Under the pieces are notes generated by a model. That model ran no database searches, was not told the DNA's origin, and saw nothing but the letters and a program-made list of their open reading frames with translations. This document shows positions 5,192 through 6,892 of a stretch of DNA of 6,892 nt, piece after piece. Every line of letters begins with the position of its first letter. The stretch's first letter is position 1. The position numbers were made by a program, and so were the translations under genes. The DNA is from an uncultured Rickettsiales bacterium (GTDB taxonomy: Bacteria; Pseudomonadota; Alphaproteobacteria; Rs-D84): positions 1 to 6,892 of the forward strand of contig URSJ01000022.1 of assembly GCA_900550495.1 (NCBI GenBank). The letters run 5' to 3'.

Positions 5192-5530
5192 ATGGCTTAC
5201 TATGAAAGCGTCTTGGTTTTCCGCCAGGACTTGACCGAACCGCAGGTCAAAGAAAAAGCGGCAAAATACACCGAAATTATCAAGGAACTGGGCGGTGATG
5301 TTAAATCCACAGAATTTTGGGGGTTAAAGAATCTGGCCTATGTTATCCGCAAGAATCGCAAGGCACATTATGTTATGCTGAACGTTGAATTGCCAGGGGC
5401 CCAGGTTGCAGAACTGGAACGTCGTGCGCGTATTGACGAAGACGTGATTCGTTTCTTGAACGTTCGCGTTGACGAATTGGCAAAACAACCATCGGTCATG
5501 ATGAAAAAAAATAACGAAGAGGCAGAATAA
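5192..5530 (+). CDS. rpsF: 30S ribosomal protein bS6
   Basis: bS6 binds 16S rRNA together with bS18 at the platform of the small subunit. The 112-residue product starts with the family strand MAYYESVLVFRQDL, has the LAYVIRKNRKAHYV segment (48-61) and the second strand VIRFLNVRVDEL (85-96), and ends in a short charged tail. It is shorter than E. coli S6, mainly in the C-terminal tail, which varies between species. The ATG at 5192 has AGGA nine bases upstream. Its TAA overlaps the rpsR ATG by one base (TAATG), which points to translational coupling and balanced output of the two binding partners. Confidence 0.97.
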   Translation: MAYYESVLVFRQDLTEPQVKEKAAKYTEIIKELGGDVKSTEFWGLKNLAYVIRKNRKAHYVMLNVELPGAQVAELERRARIDEDVIRFLNVRVDELAKQPSVMMKKNNEEAE

Positions 5531-5757
5531 TGGCAGTCCGTGCAGCAATTTATCGCAAAAAATCTAACCCTTTAAAGGGCAAGGTTATTGATTACAAAGA
5601 TATCAAAACACTGTCGCACTATATCACAGAACGCGGCAAAATTGTCCCATCACGTATCAGTGGTGTTTCCCAGAAAGACCAGCGCGAATTGGCAACCGCC
5701 ATCAAACGTGCACGTCATTTGGGGTTGATGCCATTTGTTCGCAACAACTTGGGCTAA
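5530..5757 (+). CDS. rpsR: 30S ribosomal protein bS18
   Basis: This 75-residue protein is the usual length for bS18, the partner of bS6 on the small-subunit platform. Family features are IDYKDIKTLSHYITERGKI (20-38), SRISG (41-45) and the C-terminal block ending in ATAIKRARHLGLMPF (56-70), the basic RNA-binding part. The ATG shares its first base with the rpsF stop codon, so it is probably translated by re-initiation. The four-Cys zinc-binding pattern of some bS18 paralogues is absent, so this is a zinc-free form. Confidence 0.97.
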   Translation: MAVRAAIYRKKSNPLKGKVIDYKDIKTLSHYITERGKIVPSRISGVSQKDQRELATAIKRARHLGLMPFVRNNLG

Positions 5758-5769
5758 AAAAATAAATTC

Positions 5770-5849
5770 TGTGGGCTCTTGTCGCGATTGTCGGTTCTTA
5801 TGTAGGTCAACTACACTGCGAACCGTCAATCGCTTCCAATAACCTCACA
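5770..5849 (+). ncRNA. 80-nt extended stem-loop between rpsR and rplI
   Basis: A 14-position stem pairs 5784-5797 with 5820-5833, with a single T-T mismatch in the middle (GCGATTG-T-CGGTTC against GAACCG-T-CAATCGC). Inside, TGTAG (5801-5805) pairs with CTACA (5811-5815) around GTCAA. Outside, TGTGGG (5770-5775) pairs with CTCACA (5844-5849) through one G-U pair. The structure starts 12 bases after the rpsR stop. A U-rich stretch follows, but it contains no run as clean as that of a standard terminator. It could be an attenuator or mRNA-processing site for rplI, a structured RNA, or a dispersed repeat; the sequence alone does not decide. Confidence 0.55.
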
Positions 5850-5915
5850 TAATTTAATTTTTATAAAAATATTTGGGAATAATCCCTAACTTAGAAAACA
5901 ATAAGGACAGATAAA

Positions 5916-6491
5916 ATGAAAATTATTTTGACAGAAAAAATCGCACACTTGGGCAATATCGGTGATACAGTCGAAGTGAAAACAGGTTTCGCACGCAACT
6001 ATTTGTTGCCAAATGGCAAGGCTATGCGCTGGACGCGTGAAAACGTCGCTTTGTTCGAGGCGAAAAAGACCGAACTGACTGCACGTCAAGAAGCCGCCAA
6101 GGCCGCAGCCCAGGCAAATGTTGACGCTGTCAAGAACGCAAAGTTGCACATGATACGCCAGGCGGGGGATACCGGTCAATTGTATGGTTCGGTTTCGACA
6201 CGTGATATCGCGCGTATGTTGAAAGAAATTGCGAACGTCAACATTGAATCCGCCCAGGTCTTGTTGGGCAGTCCGATTAAATCCATCGGTGCGTTTGATA
6301 CAAAAATCGCATTGCACCCGGACGTTATCGTTCCGGTCAAGGTATATGTTGCCCAGACCCAGGACGAAATTGAGGCATTGATTGCGGGCAAGGTTCTGAC
6401 ATTTGGAACAAAAAAGGTTGAAGAAGAAGTTGCCGAAGAAAAACCGGCAGCGGAACCAAAAGCCGAAGAAAAAGCAGCAGACGCTGAATAA
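5916..6491 (+). CDS. rplI: 50S ribosomal protein bL9
   Basis: bL9 binds 23S rRNA near the L1 stalk. The N-domain is typical: MKIILTEKIAHLGNIGDTVE (1-20), then the GFARNYLLPNGKA signature (24-36). A long Ala/Lys-rich connecting helix runs from about 42 to 78, followed by the C-domain with GQLYGSVSTRDIA (87-99). The length is 191 residues against about 149 in E. coli. The excess is an acidic/alanine-rich tail from about residue 168 (KVEEEVAEEKPAAEPKAEEK), common in alphaproteobacterial bL9. The ATG has AAGGA eight bases upstream. The gene lies 158 bp after rpsR, beyond the stem-loop at 5770-5849, and ends just before a strong terminator. Confidence 0.97.
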   Translation: MKIILTEKIAHLGNIGDTVEVKTGFARNYLLPNGKAMRWTRENVALFEAKKTELTARQEAAKAAAQANVDAVKNAKLHMIRQAGDTGQLYGSVSTRDIARMLKEIANVNIESAQVLLGSPIKSIGAFDTKIALHPDVIVPVKVYVAQTQDEIEALIAGKVLTFGTKKVEEEVAEEKPAAEPKAEEKAADAE

Positions 6492-6493
6492 AA

Positions 6494-6519
6494 AATGCCC
6501 CACCGGGGCATTTTTTTTT
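6494..6519 (+). terminator. Intrinsic terminator of rplI
   Basis: A perfect 8-bp stem pairs AATGCCCC (6494-6501) with GGGGCATT (6505-6512) around a 3-nt loop. A run of nine T (6511-6519) completes it. It begins three bases after the rplI stop. Confidence 0.93.
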
Positions 6520-6663
6520 AGAGAGCATCCGTCTCCGCTGCGCTCCGTCGCGATAAAGAGAGCAGAGAGCAATGAAGCGCGCCTATCGTCGCGGACTAAG
6601 TTCCCCTCTGGCCAGAGGGGTGGCGCAACGCGCCGGGGTGTCGTTTATTTTAGAGAGCAATGA
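6520..6663 (+). repeat. AGAGAGCA direct repeats interleaved with palindromes
   Basis: The octamer AGAGAGCA occurs at 6520-6527, 6557-6564, 6564-6571 and 6652-6659. The longer form AGAGAGCAATGA is exact at 6564-6575 and 6652-6663 and brackets a 76-bp segment. That segment contains the perfect 18-bp palindrome CCCCTCTGG/CCAGAGGGG (6603-6620) and a small GGCGC-AAC-GCGCC hairpin (6622-6634). No credible gene is present. The arrangement looks like short palindromic modules that share a flanking motif. Confidence 0.65.
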
Positions 6664-6665
6664 TT

Positions 6666-6686
6666 GTGTCCGCCGATGGCGGACAC
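6666..6686. repeat. Perfect short hairpin
   Basis: GTGTCCGCC (6666-6674) pairs fully with GGCGGACAC (6678-6686) around GAT. No T run follows, so it is not a standard terminator. It sits between the AGAGAGCA block and the element at 6695. Confidence 0.65.
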
Positions 6687-6694
6687 TCCTTATT

Positions 6695-6867
6695 GTCATT
6701 CCCGCGTAGGCGGGAATAGGGCCCATACAGTGCGAGCGAACGCGAGCCAAACATAGACTATAAGCGGTGTTATTTGATAAAGGTTATTAGGCCATTTTTG
6801 CTGAATATTGTGCAACAGTGAACAGAAGTAATTTTAAAGACCCTATTCCTGCCTGCGCAGGAATGAC
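6695..6867. mobile_element. Putative MITE-like element, short copy (27-bp terminal inverted repeats)
   Basis: The left end (6695-6721) and right end (6841-6867) are inverted repeats with 24 of 27 positions equal. The ends themselves fold: ATTCCCGC (6698-6705) with GCGGGAAT (6710-6717), and ATTCCTGC with GCAGGAAT at the right end. The first 51 bases inside the left end (6698-6748) match 838-888 at about 45 positions, and 6806-6869 matches 1058-1121 at about 57 of 64. The element has no coding capacity, and the middle (about 6749-6805) differs from the other copy. Two copies with the same order and orientation support a defined unit rather than random palindromes. Mobility is inferred. Confidence 0.55.
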
Positions 6868-6892
6868 AAGGTCTGAGAATTGTTTTGTCTTT

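Noticed and set aside
5857..5870. Perfect AT palindrome ATTTTTATAAAAAT before rplI
   Set aside because: It is AT-only and lies in an AT-rich gap, so chance is likely; no matching promoter elements could be placed with confidence.
5886..6572. Long antisense ORF opposite rplI
   Set aside because: It is a shadow of the clearly coding rplI frame, is rich in Phe and Cys without any recognisable domain, and has no ribosome-binding site.

Overview
The window reads as a piece of an alphaproteobacterial chromosome, probably from an uncultured, host-associated or reduced lineage (inference). The evidence is an alphaproteobacterial-style RecO, a bL9 with a long acidic/alanine-rich tail, a MotA/TolQ/ExbB plus OmpA-domain gene pair of the kind I associate with that class, and intergenic spaces full of REP-like palindromes of the 'GTCATTCC...GGAATGAC' and 'TGGATCC...GGATGAC' types. 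No gene here points to a phage, a plasmid or a known defence system.

Layout. (1) 1-719, plus strand: the 3' end of a glycine-rich, probably surface-exposed protein. (2) 720-1530: about 800 bp with no credible gene, between two convergent gene ends. It holds two inverted copies of a roughly 190-230 bp repeat (730-961 and 1312-1502). The outer end of each copy carries four tandem 8-bp units, and several different palindromes lie between them. (3) 1531-5013, minus strand, in transcription order: a MotA/TolQ/ExbB-family channel protein, an OmpA-domain protein with one membrane segment and a long coiled coil, a terminator, recO, and a membrane-anchored DsbA-family thiol oxidoreductase with its own terminator. 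(4) 5014-5191: a divergent promoter region. (5) 5192-6491, plus strand: rpsF-rpsR-rplI, with an 80-nt stem-loop between rpsR and rplI and a clear intrinsic terminator after rplI. (6) 6520-6892: another gene-free stretch with AGAGAGCA repeats, several palindromes and a second copy of a small element with 27-bp terminal inverted repeats that also occurs at 835-1119.

How the genes work together. bS6, bS18 and bL9 are ribosomal proteins in a standard arrangement. The channel and OmpA-domain proteins form an operon and very likely one inner-membrane, proton-driven complex anchored to peptidoglycan; its task is not clear from sequence. RecO is a recombination-repair mediator, and the DsbA-like protein would act on periplasmic thiols.

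The most interesting material is non-coding. Comparing the two gene-free stretches reveals what looks like a non-autonomous mobile element (835-1119 and 6695-6867) whose terminal inverted repeats are themselves hairpins. One copy is embedded in a larger inverted-repeat structure with iteron-like ends. No transposase is visible in the window.
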